Positions 34,986 to 44,105 of a stretch of 64,000 nt of DNA are shown in pieces. The number at the start of each line of letters is the position of its first letter. The first letter of the stretch is position 1. The stretch spans positions 4,030,001-4,094,000 of the forward strand of contig NZ_BJHV01000001.1 of the NCBI RefSeq assembly GCF_005405925.1. Direction: 5' to 3'. The notes under the pieces are model-generated. The model ran no database searches. It was not told the DNA's origin and was given only the letters and a program-made list of their open reading frames with translations. Source of the DNA: Streptomyces antimycoticus (GTDB lineage Bacteria > Actinomycetota > Actinomycetes > Streptomycetales > Streptomycetaceae). The translations under genes and the position numbers were made by a program.

Positions 34986-37093
34986 GATTCTCCTTGACTG
35001 GGGCCCCGGGGCGTGCGTGACTGTCGCCCACTCCTGCTGAGCGCCTCCGCCAGATCGTCCAGGGCGTCGACGAGTTGCTCGGCGTCACGCAGCGCCACCC
35101 CCGGGCGGTCCCCCGCCTTCTGCCGCCACCGCTCCAGCGACCGGCGCACCGCCTCCCAGTTCAGCGGCCGCCGCTCCCGTACCGCCTCGACCGCCTTCGG
35201 CATCGCCTGCCGCAGTGCCTCGGCGAAGTCCCCGGCCCCTTCGGACGGCGCCGCGTCGCGCTCCGGCAGATGCGCTTCCAGTAGCATGACGACTCGTCCC
35301 ATCGTGGACAGCGCCGTCTGCGCCGCCCGCGCCGCGCGCCGCGACAGTCCGCGGTGGCGCACCGGTTCCCGGTGGGCCTGTGCCTCGCTCTGCTCCCAGG
35401 CCGCCCGCGCCGCGCGGGCGTCCAGCAGGGCGTCCCGCACCTGGCGGGGGCGGCGGTCGGCGGGGCGGGCGTAGGCGTCGAAGACGGCGGTGGCGAAGGA
35501 GCCGTTCGCGGCCAGCCAGTCCGCGAGCCGGTCCCGCAGCCGCGGTGTCTCCCAGGCGGGGAAGACCGCGTACGCCACCATCGCCAGCACCCCGCCGAGC
35601 AGGGTCAGCGCCACCCGCGCCTGCACGGTCTGCCCCCATGCCTCGCCCGCGATGCTGAGCAGGAAGACCACATACGCGCTCACGCACGCGGAGGTCACGA
35701 TGAAACCGGTGCGCAGCAACAGGTACATCGCCAGGACGCACACCACGGCCAGCCCGGCGCTCAGATAGGAGCCGGGATGGACCAGTGCCACCACCCCGCC
35801 GCCAACCAGCACACCCGCCAGGGTGCCCAGGAAGCGGGCGACGCCGCGGGAGTACGTCTGGGCGAAGTCCGGCCGCAGAACCATCGTGGAGGTCAGGGGG
35901 GCCCAGTAGGAGTGCCCCAGCGGCAGGGCCGTGCTCAGCAGATAGCCGCTGACGTCGACCGCGCACAGGCGCACCGCGTGGCGCAGCACCGGCGAGGACC
36001 AGCGGGCCTCGCGGCGGATGGCGCGCAGCGCCATGGCCACGGCGCCCGTGATACCGGGGCGGGGCCGGAAGCGGTGGACCGTGCGGCCTTCCGGGGACAC
36101 CTCCTCCACCGGCTCATCGGACGCCTCCACCACGTCCGCCACCAGCGAGAAGAGCCGCAGCGCGGCACGGCGGGCGGCACCGCTCAGCTTCGGCCCGTCC
36201 TCCGGCATCCGCAGGACGGACATGGCCTCGGAGGGCACCCGCACCGGTGTGCCGTGGCGGATGGCGTGGGCCACCGCGTCCAGCACGGTGCCCGTGGCGG
36301 CCAGCAGTTCCCGCACCCGGTCGCGCTCGGGCCCCTCCTCGGGGGCGCCGACCACCGGGTCGGCGAGCGAGGCGAGCACCGGGCGGATCCGCTCGGCCAG
36401 CAGCCGGTAGCCGCGTAGCTGCCTAGGGCGCCGCCGGGCCTGACGCGGGGTCAGGGCGGCGGCGCTGCGGGCCTCCATCAGCGGCTTGGGGTCGAAGTGC
36501 GCCACCGGTTCGTAGCGCAGCTTGCGGGCATAGTCCGCGACGGCGGCGAGCGCGTCCGCGAGGGCGTCGCGCTGCACGCCCCACGGGCGGACCGGAAAGA
36601 GCACGATCAGCGCGGCCTGCACCACGCCGCCGAGCCCGACCAGCAGGGCGTGCCCCAGCGCGCCCAGGGTCGAGGTCGGCAGGGTGACCGTGATCAGCAT
36701 GACGGCCACCATCTGGGTGGAGACCAGCCCGGAGACCGGGCCGACCGCCCACGACATGCCCGTCATCAGCGTCCATACGGCGAGCATGAGGACGAAGGTG
36801 AGGGTGTGGGTGGCGGCCAGATAGCCGAGGAAGGTGCTCACCGCGAGACCGGTCGCGGCGGCCAGCGCCAGCCAGGGACGGGGGCGCCAACTGCGCTGGA
36901 AGGTGGCGATCCCGGCGGAGAAGGCACCGAAGGCCGCCGAGACGGCGAGCGTCGGCGAGCCGAGCCACAGCGCCATCCCGACGACGAGCGCGACCCCGCA
37001 TGCGGCACGGACCGCGACGAGCGGCTCCGTCCTGGTGCGCTCGATCGCAAGGCCGGTCCGGGCGGTCTCCTTCAACGCGTGCGACCAGGTCAT
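34979..37093 (-). CDS. FUSC-family (aromatic acid exporter/fusaric acid resistance-like) membrane protein
   Basis: A 704-residue protein with two similar halves. Each has about five to six membrane helices (residues 28-170 and 385-520) followed by a long soluble helical region, the layout of FUSC/YccS-type permeases. Typical segments are AACGVALVVGMALWLGSP and the second-half counterpart HSYWAPLTSTMVLRPDF, with [15 protein letters not shown]. Family members export aromatic acids or drugs, but the substrate here is not known. It is on the same strand as the thioesterase, 139 bp upstream of it; a role in resistance or export for the polyketide is possible but unsupported. Confidence 0.88.
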   Translation of the reverse strand: MTWSHALKETARTGLAIERTRTEPLVAVRAACGVALVVGMALWLGSPTLAVSAAFGAFSAGIATFQRSWRPRPWLALAAATGLAVSTFLGYLAATHTLTFVLMLAVWTLMTGMSWAVGPVSGLVSTQMVAVMLITVTLPTSTLGALGHALLVGLGGVVQAALIVLFPVRPWGVQRDALADALAAVADYARKLRYEPVAHFDPKPLMEARSAAALTPRQARRRPRQLRGYRLLAERIRPVLASLADPVVGAPEEGPERDRVRELLAATGTVLDAVAHAIRHGTPVRVPSEAMSVLRMPEDGPKLSGAARRAALRLFSLVADVVEASDEPVEEVSPEGRTVHRFRPRPGITGAVAMALRAIRREARWSSPVLRHAVRLCAVDVSGYLLSTALPLGHSYWAPLTSTMVLRPDFAQTYSRGVARFLGTLAGVLVGGGVVALVHPGSYLSAGLAVVCVLAMYLLLRTGFIVTSACVSAYVVFLLSIAGEAWGQTVQARVALTLLGGVLAMVAYAVFPAWETPRLRDRLADWLAANGSFATAVFDAYARPADRRPRQVRDALLDARAARAAWEQSEAQAHREPVRHRGLSRRAARAAQTALSTMGRVVMLLEAHLPERDAAPSEGAGDFAEALRQAMPKAVEAVRERRPLNWEAVRRSLERWRQKAGDRPGVALRDAEQLVDALDDLAEALSRSGRQSRTPRGPSQGESP

Positions 37094-37176
37094 GCGGCGA
37101 GACTACGGGGTGGCCCCGGGAGAACTGAACCAACCGTTCCGCTCTGGATTCCCCCGGGTCCGGCCCCTGGCGGGGA

Positions 37177-37641
37177 TCAGTCCCCGGGCTCGCAGTCCAC
37201 CTGGAGGAGCTGGAGCGGCCGGCTGCCGTCGAGGTCCACATAGGCGGTGAAGGTGCGGGTCGTCGGCTCCTGGCCCCAGCGGGTGGTGATGGTCGCCCAG
37301 CCGACCCGCGCGGACTGGGCCGTGGTCACCTCGCCGACCTCGATGTCCCTCGGCTCGTTCTGCGCGCACAGCAGCAGGTCGTAGCCGGGCGTCTGGGCGG
37401 CCTGCTCCTTGAGCTGGTCCGAGACCAGGTGCTCCCGCTCCCAGGCGCGCGGGCCGTGGTTTCCGTAGAAGCCCTCCAGGAAGTGGTGGATCTCCTCGGC
37501 GGTGTAGCGGCCGTTCGGGTCGGTCTGCGCGGCGGCCGAGGCGGGCGACCCGGCGGCCAGCGCGAATCCGAGGCCGAGCGCGGCCACACAGCCGCCGGCC
37601 ACCGCGGCGCGGGAGCGAAGCGAGCGCATCACAACAGACAT
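37177..37641 (-). CDS. Small secreted protein, function unknown
   Basis: A 154-residue protein with a clear Sec signal peptide: basic start (MSVVMRSLRSR), hydrophobic core (VAGGCVAALGLGFALAAG) and an ASA-AAQ cleavage site near residue 37. The mature part, about 117 residues, begins NGRYTAEEIHHFLEGFYGNH and has two Cys (LLCAQ, VDCEP) that could form a disulfide. ATG at 37641 is chosen because GGGGGA lies seven bases upstream; longer in-frame starts would lack a proper signal peptide. I do not recognise the family with certainty. It is separated by about 80 bp from the FUSC gene start. Confidence 0.82.
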   Translation of the reverse strand: MSVVMRSLRSRAAVAGGCVAALGLGFALAAGSPASAAAQTDPNGRYTAEEIHHFLEGFYGNHGPRAWEREHLVSDQLKEQAAQTPGYDLLLCAQNEPRDIEVGEVTTAQSARVGWATITTRWGQEPTTRTFTAYVDLDGSRPLQLLQVDCEPGD

Positions 37642-37734
37642 GACAAATCCCCCTGTATATGGTCTTGCATTGATGATTCGCCCCTTATGCGGGCGAGCAC
37701 CCAAGAAGACCCTTCAGCCCCGCGAATGGTTGCC

Positions 37735-40491
37735 TCAACTGTCCCTGGGACATGAGAACTTCCCCTGCGGCCCCCAGTGCGTGGCCCGCCCGGCCGGATT
37801 CTGGGTGAACGCGCCGCAGTACAGCACCGGCTCCGAGCCCCGGTCGGTGTGGTGCAGGATCACCAGCGGCTTGTCCCGGGGCACCGAGCGGCCCCGCCCG
37901 ACGTCCAGATAGCCGCTGGCGCCCTGTTTCCGGATGCCGTTGTCGAGGCCGATCTGCACATTGGAGCGCTCCACGTTGTCGGTGCTGCGGAAGGCCCGGT
38001 TGGCCGCCTCCGCCATCAACTGCATCGCGTCGTACGCCAGGGCGGCCCGTCCGTCGTCGCGCCACAGGTCATGGGCTCCGAAGTCCCTGGCGTAGTCGGC
38101 GTTGAACTTCTTGGCGATATCGCTCAGCCGCGGATGGCCCGCGGGCAGCACATGGACGGTGTGGTACAGCCGCAGCCAGGGCCGGTCCGCGTACGCACCG
38201 GCGAGGGCGGCGGTGGTGAGGTCATTGCCGCCGAGCACCGTCAGCTTTCTGCCCTCGCACGCGGTGTTGTCCCCGAAGTCGTCGAGGAACGCGCTGAACT
38301 GGAGGGCGCGGGAGGCCCAGTAGACGACCGTACGGGGGTTGGCGATGACCCGCTCGCACACCGCGTCGGCCAGCTCCCCGATGCTGTCCTTACGGGCGGC
38401 ACCGTCCTGCCCCGGCCCCGGGGTGACACCACCGGACCGGCCGCCGGGGGTGTACTCCAGGGTGAACGGCCGGGCGCCGAACCGCTCGGCGAACAGCGTC
38501 CCGATCTCATCGCTGTACAGATCCCGGGGGTCCTTGACGACCACGGCGGCGCGGGCCGGGGAGCAGCTCCCGGTGCCGTCGTCCATGATGTTGCCCCGGC
38601 GGGCGAACTCGGCCTCGACCGCGGCCTCACGGCTGTCGGTGGGCGCCACCCTGCGGTAGTACCCGTCCACCTGCATCAGATCCGCCGTGGCCGTGGTGCC
38701 GATGACCGGGATCCGCGCGCCGCCCAGGATCCGCACGGCCTCCTGGGTTTGCTTCAGGCTCTTGGAGAAGCCCACCACGCCGATGATCCCGGAGCCCTTC
38801 TTCCGGGCGTCCTCGGCGATCTGGCGGGCGATACGAGGCGCGTTGGCGAAGTCGTCCCCCGCATTACGGCTGTCGATGCGCAGCCACACCTTCTGGGAGT
38901 CGTTGCGCGCCTCGTCGTTCAGCGCGCGCTGGGCCAGTGCGATACCGCGCAGCTCGGGCACGGCCGCGTTGTACCGCTGCCCCTGCGGGTCGGCGGCCAC
39001 GTCCGAGCCGATGTGCACCACCGTACGGGCGGTGCCGTCGCCGTCCCCGACCTCGCGGCCCACCCGTGCGTTCTCCTCGCGGATCAGCCGCCGGGCGTCC
39101 TCGTACTGCTTCCGGGGCGAGTCCGCGCTCAGCTCGGGCCGGCCCGCGACGACCTCGCTGGGCGCCCCGCCCAGACAGCCGCGGTCCGGCTCGTCCGTGA
39201 CCCGGTCCAGCAGCCATACGCCCGGGGCGCTGAGCAGGGCCGCCACCACCACCCCGGTCAGGGTCAGCTCCGCGGCCGGGCCCAGCCGGAAGGTGCGCGG
39301 CGAGACAGGGTCGAGGTCCAGCCCCTCCGACTCCGGCACGGGCGCGGGCAGCGCGGCCCGCAGCGGCCGGGGCGCCCGCGACGGCATCCCGCTCGCACCG
39401 CGCAGCCTGGCGGCCGCCCGGCCCAGCCCGCCGCTCTCCCCCGCGGCCGCCCCGCCCGCCGGGGAGACGGCCACCCCGCCCGCCGGGGAGGCGCCCGCCC
39501 CGCCCGCCCGGGACACGCCCGCCCCGTCCGCCGGGGAGACGGCCACCACCACGACCGCCGCACACCGGGTGTCCCGAGCGGCCTCCGCGTACCGCTCCAG
39601 GAAGCGGTCCCCGGCCGCCGCGCCGGCGGCGTCCTCGGGCAGCTCCAGCAGAAAGACACACCGGGTGCGCCGCCGGCGCCGCCAGGGCGAGATCCGGCCC
39701 GGCCGGGCCGCGCGCCGCAGATCCGCCAGCAGCGCGTGCAGCAGCAGCTCCTCCCACCGGCCGACCGCCGCCTCCGGGTCGCGTCCGCGCTCGGCGCGCA
39801 GCAGCCGCGCGGCGTTCTCGAAGAAGTCCTCGGCGGTGCGGCCATGGCTGATGCGCCGCCAGTCGGCGTACCAGCCGCGCCGGGTGGAGCGCAGCAGCAG
39901 GCGGGTGCGGCGCCGCCCCCACCACCAGCGCGGCAGCAGCTGGAAGAGGGGGCGCATCAGCAGCCGGCGCAGCTCCGCGATCCAGCCCGGGCCCGCCGTG
40001 CCGCCCTCGGCGCTTTCGCCGCCGAGTGTCCATAACGCCCGCAGCAGCGGCCCTCGTGCGATCCGCTGGGCATAGCAGTGGTCGCGCAGCGCGCGGCCAT
40101 CCGGCTCGGGGGCCCGCGGGTCCAGCGCCTGCTCGACGATGTCCCGCGTCAGGAAGAAGTCGGTGAGCCGCAGGCGGCCGGTGCGGCGGGGCACATCGAC
40201 GCACAGCTCGCGGCCGAGGTCGAGCGTCAGCGGCCGCCGCCCGGCGGCGTCGCGGATCTCATCGGGGCCGAGCGCCGCGTACGGCACCCGCTTGGCGCCG
40301 TCGGGATAGAGCATCCGGCGCAGCCCCCGCATCGCCTGATGGGTGTGGGCCGCCGCCCGCTCGCCGTCGGCGAGCAGCAGCACGGGCGGCAGCAGATCCC
40401 GCCCCTTGGCCTTGCGGTCCCGAGGCACCACGGCGCCCTTGAGCGCCTCGATGAACTCCTCGGCCCCTTCTCCCTCCATGAACCCAGGCAC
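37735..40491 (-). CDS. Membrane-tethered amino-acid-type substrate-binding protein with large N-terminal cytoplasmic region
   Basis: A protein of about 918 residues in three parts. Residues 1-330 are soluble with no clear motif, though PPVLLLADGERAAAH and CVFLLELPEDA look like core strands of an NTPase-like fold (weak). Next comes a low-complexity linker of VSPAGG-type repeats near nt 39430-39540, then one membrane helix (LTGVVVAALLSAPGVWLL, near 39200-39265). The C-terminal 430 residues look like a type I periplasmic-binding fold of the branched-chain amino acid kind (GVVGFSKSLKQTQEAVRILG, VIGTTATADLMQ, YAGALAYDAMQ-like end). No permease or ATPase gene is adjacent, so it may be a sensor rather than a transport component. 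GTG at 40491 (GGGGGT upstream) or ATG at 40479 are both possible starts. Confidence 0.82.
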   Translation of the reverse strand: MPGFMEGEGAEEFIEALKGAVVPRDRKAKGRDLLPPVLLLADGERAAAHTHQAMRGLRRMLYPDGAKRVPYAALGPDEIRDAAGRRPLTLDLGRELCVDVPRRTGRLRLTDFFLTRDIVEQALDPRAPEPDGRALRDHCYAQRIARGPLLRALWTLGGESAEGGTAGPGWIAELRRLLMRPLFQLLPRWWWGRRRTRLLLRSTRRGWYADWRRISHGRTAEDFFENAARLLRAERGRDPEAAVGRWEELLLHALLADLRRAARPGRISPWRRRRRTRCVFLLELPEDAAGAAAGDRFLERYAEAARDTRCAAVVVVAVSPADGAGVSRAGGAGASPAGGVAVSPAGGAAAGESGGLGRAAARLRGASGMPSRAPRPLRAALPAPVPESEGLDLDPVSPRTFRLGPAAELTLTGVVVAALLSAPGVWLLDRVTDEPDRGCLGGAPSEVVAGRPELSADSPRKQYEDARRLIREENARVGREVGDGDGTARTVVHIGSDVAADPQGQRYNAAVPELRGIALAQRALNDEARNDSQKVWLRIDSRNAGDDFANAPRIARQIAEDARKKGSGIIGVVGFSKSLKQTQEAVRILGGARIPVIGTTATADLMQVDGYYRRVAPTDSREAAVEAEFARRGNIMDDGTGSCSPARAAVVVKDPRDLYSDEIGTLFAERFGARPFTLEYTPGGRSGGVTPGPGQDGAARKDSIGELADAVCERVIANPRTVVYWASRALQFSAFLDDFGDNTACEGRKLTVLGGNDLTTAALAGAYADRPWLRLYHTVHVLPAGHPRLSDIAKKFNADYARDFGAHDLWRDDGRAALAYDAMQLMAEAANRAFRSTDNVERSNVQIGLDNGIRKQGASGYLDVGRGRSVPRDKPLVILHHTDRGSEPVLYCGAFTQNPAGRATHWGPQGKFSCPRDS

Positions 40492-40558
40492 GTGGCCACC
40501 CCCGATGTCCCCCGTTTTCTCCGTGGGCCTGGGATCCCCGGCCCCCACGACGGCGAAA

Positions 40559-40587
40559 CCCCCTGCCGGACCGGGTCCGGCAGGGGG
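40559..40587 (-). terminator. Hairpin terminator after mmsA
   Basis: A perfect 13-bp stem (CCCCCTGCCGGAC with its complement) and a 3-nt loop lie about 90 bp beyond the mmsA stop codon and 68 bp before the next gene's start. It probably ends the inositol operon transcript. Confidence 0.85.
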
Positions 40588-40619
40588 CGGGGGAAACCAC
40601 TCAAACGTGCGAATCACGC

Positions 40620-40685
40620 GTCACATACGCCTCAGCGGTTCTCCGTATGGACCTCAGTGGTTCGTCACATACGCCTCAGTGGTTC
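40620..40685. repeat. Three 22-bp tandem repeats carrying the mmsA stop codon
   Basis: Read on the minus strand, three 22-bp units each begin gaacc(a/g)ctgagg. The first contains the mmsA stop codon. Because 22 is not a multiple of three, the three TGAs fall in three different reading frames. Confidence 0.85.
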
Positions 40686-42181
40686 TTCGGGAACCCGAGG
40701 TTGATGCCGACCTCCTCCGACGGCTCCGGCCAGCGGGTGGTGACGACCTTGCCGCGGGTGTAGAAGTGCACCCCGTCGTTGCCGTAGATGTGGTGGTCGC
40801 CGAAGAGCGAGTCCTTCCAGCCGCCGAAGGAGTGGTAGCCCACCGGCACCGGAATCGGCACATTGACGCCGACCATGCCCGCCTCCACCTCCAGCTGGAA
40901 GCGACGGGCGGCACCGCCGTCGCGGGTGAAGATGGCCGTGCCATTGCCCCAGTTGGAGCTGTTGATCAGCTCGATGGCCTCGTCGTAGGTCTCGGCGCGC
41001 ACCACACACAGCACCGGGCCGAAGATCTCGTCACGGTAGGCGTCGGCCGTCGGCGGGACCTTGTCCAGCAGCGAGACGCCGATGAAGAAGCCGTCAGCAC
41101 ATTCAGGGTGTCCCTCGACGGTGTACCCCGTGCCGTCCACGACCACCTCGGCGCCCTGGGCCGCGGCCCCGTGCACATAACCGGCGACCTTGTCGCGGTG
41201 CTCCTTGGTGATCAGCGGACCCATCTCGGAGGCCGGGTCGTTCCCGGGGCCGATGCGCAGCTTGGCGGCCCGGTCGGCGATCTTCTTCACCAGATCGTCG
41301 CCGATGTCGCCGACCGCGACGACGACGGAGACCGCCATGCAGCGCTCACCGGCCGAGCCGTAGGCCGCGTTGATGGCGTTGTCCGCGGCGAAGTCCAGAT
41401 CCGCGTCGGGCAGCACCAGCATGTGGTTCTTGGCGCCGCCGAGCGCCTGCACCCGCTTGCCGTGCTCGATGGCCTTGGACTGGATGTACTTGGCGATCGG
41501 CGTGGAGCCGACGAAGCTGACGGCCGCGATGTCCGGGTGCTCCAGCAGCCGGTCGACGGCCACCTTGTCGCCGTGGACGACATTGAGCACCCCGTCCGGC
41601 AGCCCCGCCTCGGTGGCCAGCTCGGCCAGCCGGCGGGAGGCCGAGGGGTCCTTCTCGCTGGGCTTGAGGACGAAGGTGTTACCGCAGGCGATGGCCACCG
41701 GGAACATCCACATCGGCACCATCGCCGGGAAGTTGAACGGCGTGATGCCCGCGACCACCCCGAGCGGCTGGCGGATCGAGGACACATCGACCCCGGTGGA
41801 GACCTGGGTGGACAGCTCGCCCTTCAGCTTCTCGGCGATCCCGCAGGCCAGCTCCACGATCTCCAGACCACGGGCCACCTCGCCGAGCGCGTCCGAGTGG
41901 ACCTTGCCGTGCTCGGCGGTGATCAGCTCGGCGATCTCGTCGCGGTTTGCGTCCAGCAGCTCGCGGTACTTGTAGAGGATCGCGGTGCGCTTGGACAGGG
42001 ACACCGTGCCCCAGGAGCGGAACGCCTCCTTGGCCGCGGCCACGGCCGCGTCGACCTCTTCCACGGAGGCCAGGGCGACCTGGGTGTCCTGAGCGCCGGT
42101 GGCGGGGTTGTAGACCGGGCCGTACGCGCCGGTCGCGCCCTCGACGGTCTTTCCGCCGATCCAGTGGTTGACGGTCTTCAT
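40676..42181 (-). CDS. mmsA: Methylmalonate-semialdehyde dehydrogenase (CoA-acylating)
   Basis: A 501-residue aldehyde dehydrogenase that converts malonate semialdehyde (end of inositol breakdown) or methylmalonate semialdehyde (valine breakdown) to acetyl-CoA or propionyl-CoA. The full-length ALDH fold is present: PFNFPAMVPMWMFP, the NAD-binding FVGSTPIAKYI, and the MMSDH-specific catalytic Cys281 in GSAGERCMAVS in place of the usual Glu/Cys arrangement. It is the last gene of the iolC-aldolase-iolB-iolD-mmsA operon, 37 bp after iolD. It is followed by stop-codon repeats and a terminator. Also called iolA in inositol pathways. Confidence 0.96.
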   Translation of the reverse strand: MKTVNHWIGGKTVEGATGAYGPVYNPATGAQDTQVALASVEEVDAAVAAAKEAFRSWGTVSLSKRTAILYKYRELLDANRDEIAELITAEHGKVHSDALGEVARGLEIVELACGIAEKLKGELSTQVSTGVDVSSIRQPLGVVAGITPFNFPAMVPMWMFPVAIACGNTFVLKPSEKDPSASRRLAELATEAGLPDGVLNVVHGDKVAVDRLLEHPDIAAVSFVGSTPIAKYIQSKAIEHGKRVQALGGAKNHMLVLPDADLDFAADNAINAAYGSAGERCMAVSVVVAVGDIGDDLVKKIADRAAKLRIGPGNDPASEMGPLITKEHRDKVAGYVHGAAAQGAEVVVDGTGYTVEGHPECADGFFIGVSLLDKVPPTADAYRDEIFGPVLCVVRAETYDEAIELINSSNWGNGTAIFTRDGGAARRFQLEVEAGMVGVNVPIPVPVGYHSFGGWKDSLFGDHHIYGNDGVHFYTRGKVVTTRWPEPSEEVGINLGFPKNH

Positions 42182-42218
42182 GGGTGCGGAGCCTTTCTCT
42201 CGAACAACGTCAGAAACG

Positions 42219-44105
42219 TCAGAGGTGGCGGCGGCGTGCGGCGGCCTGCCGGTCGTAGTCCTCGCGGGCCTTCACGGCGGCCGGACGGGTCGCGGTCTGG
42301 GCGACAGGCACATCCCACCACGCCTGTGCCTCGGGTGCGCCGGACACTGTGTCGGCCGTTTCGGTCTCCACATAGACACATGTGGGCCGGTCCGAGGCGC
42401 GCGCCGCGGCCAGCGCCTCGCGCAGCTCGCCCACGCTCTCGGCGCGCAGCACGTCCATGCCCAGCGAGGCGGCGTTGGCGGCCAGATCGACCGGGAGCGG
42501 ATCGCCGGTGTACTGCCCGTCGGGCGCCCGGTAGCGGTAGGCGGTGCCGAAGCGCTCGGCGCCGGTGGTCTCCGAAAGACCGCCGATCGAGGCGTAGCCG
42601 TGGTTCTGGAACAGCACGACGTTGATGTTGATGCCCTCCTGGACCGCGGTGACGATCTCGGTGGGCATCATCAGATACGTACCGTCGCCGACCAGCGCCC
42701 ACACCGGGGTGGCGGGCGCCGCGAGCCGTACGCCGATGGCACCGGGGATCTCGTAGCCCATGCAGGAGTAGCCGTATTCGAGGTGGTACTGGCGCGGGGA
42801 GCGGGCGCGCCACAGCTTGTGGAGGTCGCCCGGCAGCGAACCCGCCGCGTTGATCACCACATCCTCGTCGCCGACGACCGCGTCCAGCGCGCCCAGCACC
42901 TGGGTCTGGGACGGGCGGGCGCCCTCGTCCCCGGCGGCGTACGCGGCGTCCACCCGGCGCTCCCACGCGGCCTTGCCGGTGCGGTACTCGGCCTCGTACG
43001 TCTCCTCGACCCGGTGCCCTGCCAGCTCGGCGGTGAGCGCTTCGAGCGCGGCGCGTGCGTCGGCGACCACGGTGGTGGCGCCCAGCTTGTGGGCGTCGAA
43101 CGGCGTGATGTTGAGGTTGAGGAAGCGCACGGCCGGGTCCGCGAACAGGGTCGCGGAGGCGGTGGTGAAGTCGCTGTAGCGGGTGCCCACGCCGATGACC
43201 AGGTCGGCGGTGCGGGCGAGGTCGTCCGCGACGGCGGTGCCGGTGTGGCCGATCCCGCCGATGTCGGCGGGGTGGTCGTAGCGCAGCGAGCCCTTGCCGG
43301 CCTGGGTGGAGGCCACCGGGATGCCGGTCGCGTCGACGAGCGCGCGCAGGGCGTCCTCGGCCTCGCTGTGGTGGATCCCGCCGCCCGCGACGATCAGCGG
43401 CCGGCGGGCGGCCCGGATCGTCCGCGCGGCGGCGGCCACCTCGGCCGCCTCGGGGGCGGGGCGGCGGACATGCCAGACCCGGTCGGCGAAGAACTCCTCG
43501 GGCCAGTCGAACGCCTCGGCCTGGACGTCCTGCGGCAGGGCCAGGGTGACGGCGCCGGTCTCGGCCGGGTCGGCCAGTACCCGCATGGCCTGCAGCGCGG
43601 CCGGGATCAGCGCCTCGGGGCGCATCACCCGGTCGAAGTAGCGGGAGACCGGGCGCAGCGCGTCGTTCACCGAGATGTCGCCCGCGTACGGGACTTCGAG
43701 CTGCTGCAGCACCGGATCGGCGGGCCGGGTGGCGAAGATGTCGCCGGGCAGCAGCAGCACCGGCAGCCGGTTGACGGTGGCGAGCGCCGCGCCGGTGACG
43801 AGGTTGGTGGCGCCGGGGCCGATGGAGGTGGTGACGGCCTGGGCGGCGAGCCGGTTGTTCTGGCGGGCGTAGCCGACCGCGGCGTGCACCATCGCCTGCT
43901 CGTTACGGCCCTGGAGATACGGCATGGTGTCCGGCCCGGACTCCAGCAGCGCCTGGCCTAGCCCGGCCACATTGCCGTGGCCGAAGATGCCCCAGGTGGC
44001 GTTGATCAGGCGCTGCCGCCGCCCGTCGCGCTCGGTGTACTGGTGGGCCAGGAACTCCACCAGCGCCTGGGCGACGGTCAGGCGGCGCACTGCCGAAGCG
44101 GTCAT
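42219..44105 (-). CDS. iolD: 3D-(3,5/4)-trihydroxycyclohexane-1,2-dione acylhydrolase (decyclizing)
   Basis: A 628-residue ThDP-dependent enzyme that opens the ring of trihydroxycyclohexanedione in inositol catabolism, giving 5-deoxy-glucuronate. It has the acetolactate-synthase-like three-domain layout: the N-terminal cofactor-activating Glu69 in QGRNEQAMVH, the central domain, and the C-terminal ThDP/Mg motif GDGTYLMMPTE to LFQNHGYASIGG. Its ATG overlaps the iolB stop (ATGA, 44105-44102), so translation is coupled. It acts after the inosose dehydratase and before IolB. Confidence 0.97.
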   Translation of the reverse strand: MTASAVRRLTVAQALVEFLAHQYTERDGRRQRLINATWGIFGHGNVAGLGQALLESGPDTMPYLQGRNEQAMVHAAVGYARQNNRLAAQAVTTSIGPGATNLVTGAALATVNRLPVLLLPGDIFATRPADPVLQQLEVPYAGDISVNDALRPVSRYFDRVMRPEALIPAALQAMRVLADPAETGAVTLALPQDVQAEAFDWPEEFFADRVWHVRRPAPEAAEVAAAARTIRAARRPLIVAGGGIHHSEAEDALRALVDATGIPVASTQAGKGSLRYDHPADIGGIGHTGTAVADDLARTADLVIGVGTRYSDFTTASATLFADPAVRFLNLNITPFDAHKLGATTVVADARAALEALTAELAGHRVEETYEAEYRTGKAAWERRVDAAYAAGDEGARPSQTQVLGALDAVVGDEDVVINAAGSLPGDLHKLWRARSPRQYHLEYGYSCMGYEIPGAIGVRLAAPATPVWALVGDGTYLMMPTEIVTAVQEGININVVLFQNHGYASIGGLSETTGAERFGTAYRYRAPDGQYTGDPLPVDLAANAASLGMDVLRAESVGELREALAAARASDRPTCVYVETETADTVSGAPEAQAWWDVPVAQTATRPAAVKAREDYDRQAAARRRHL

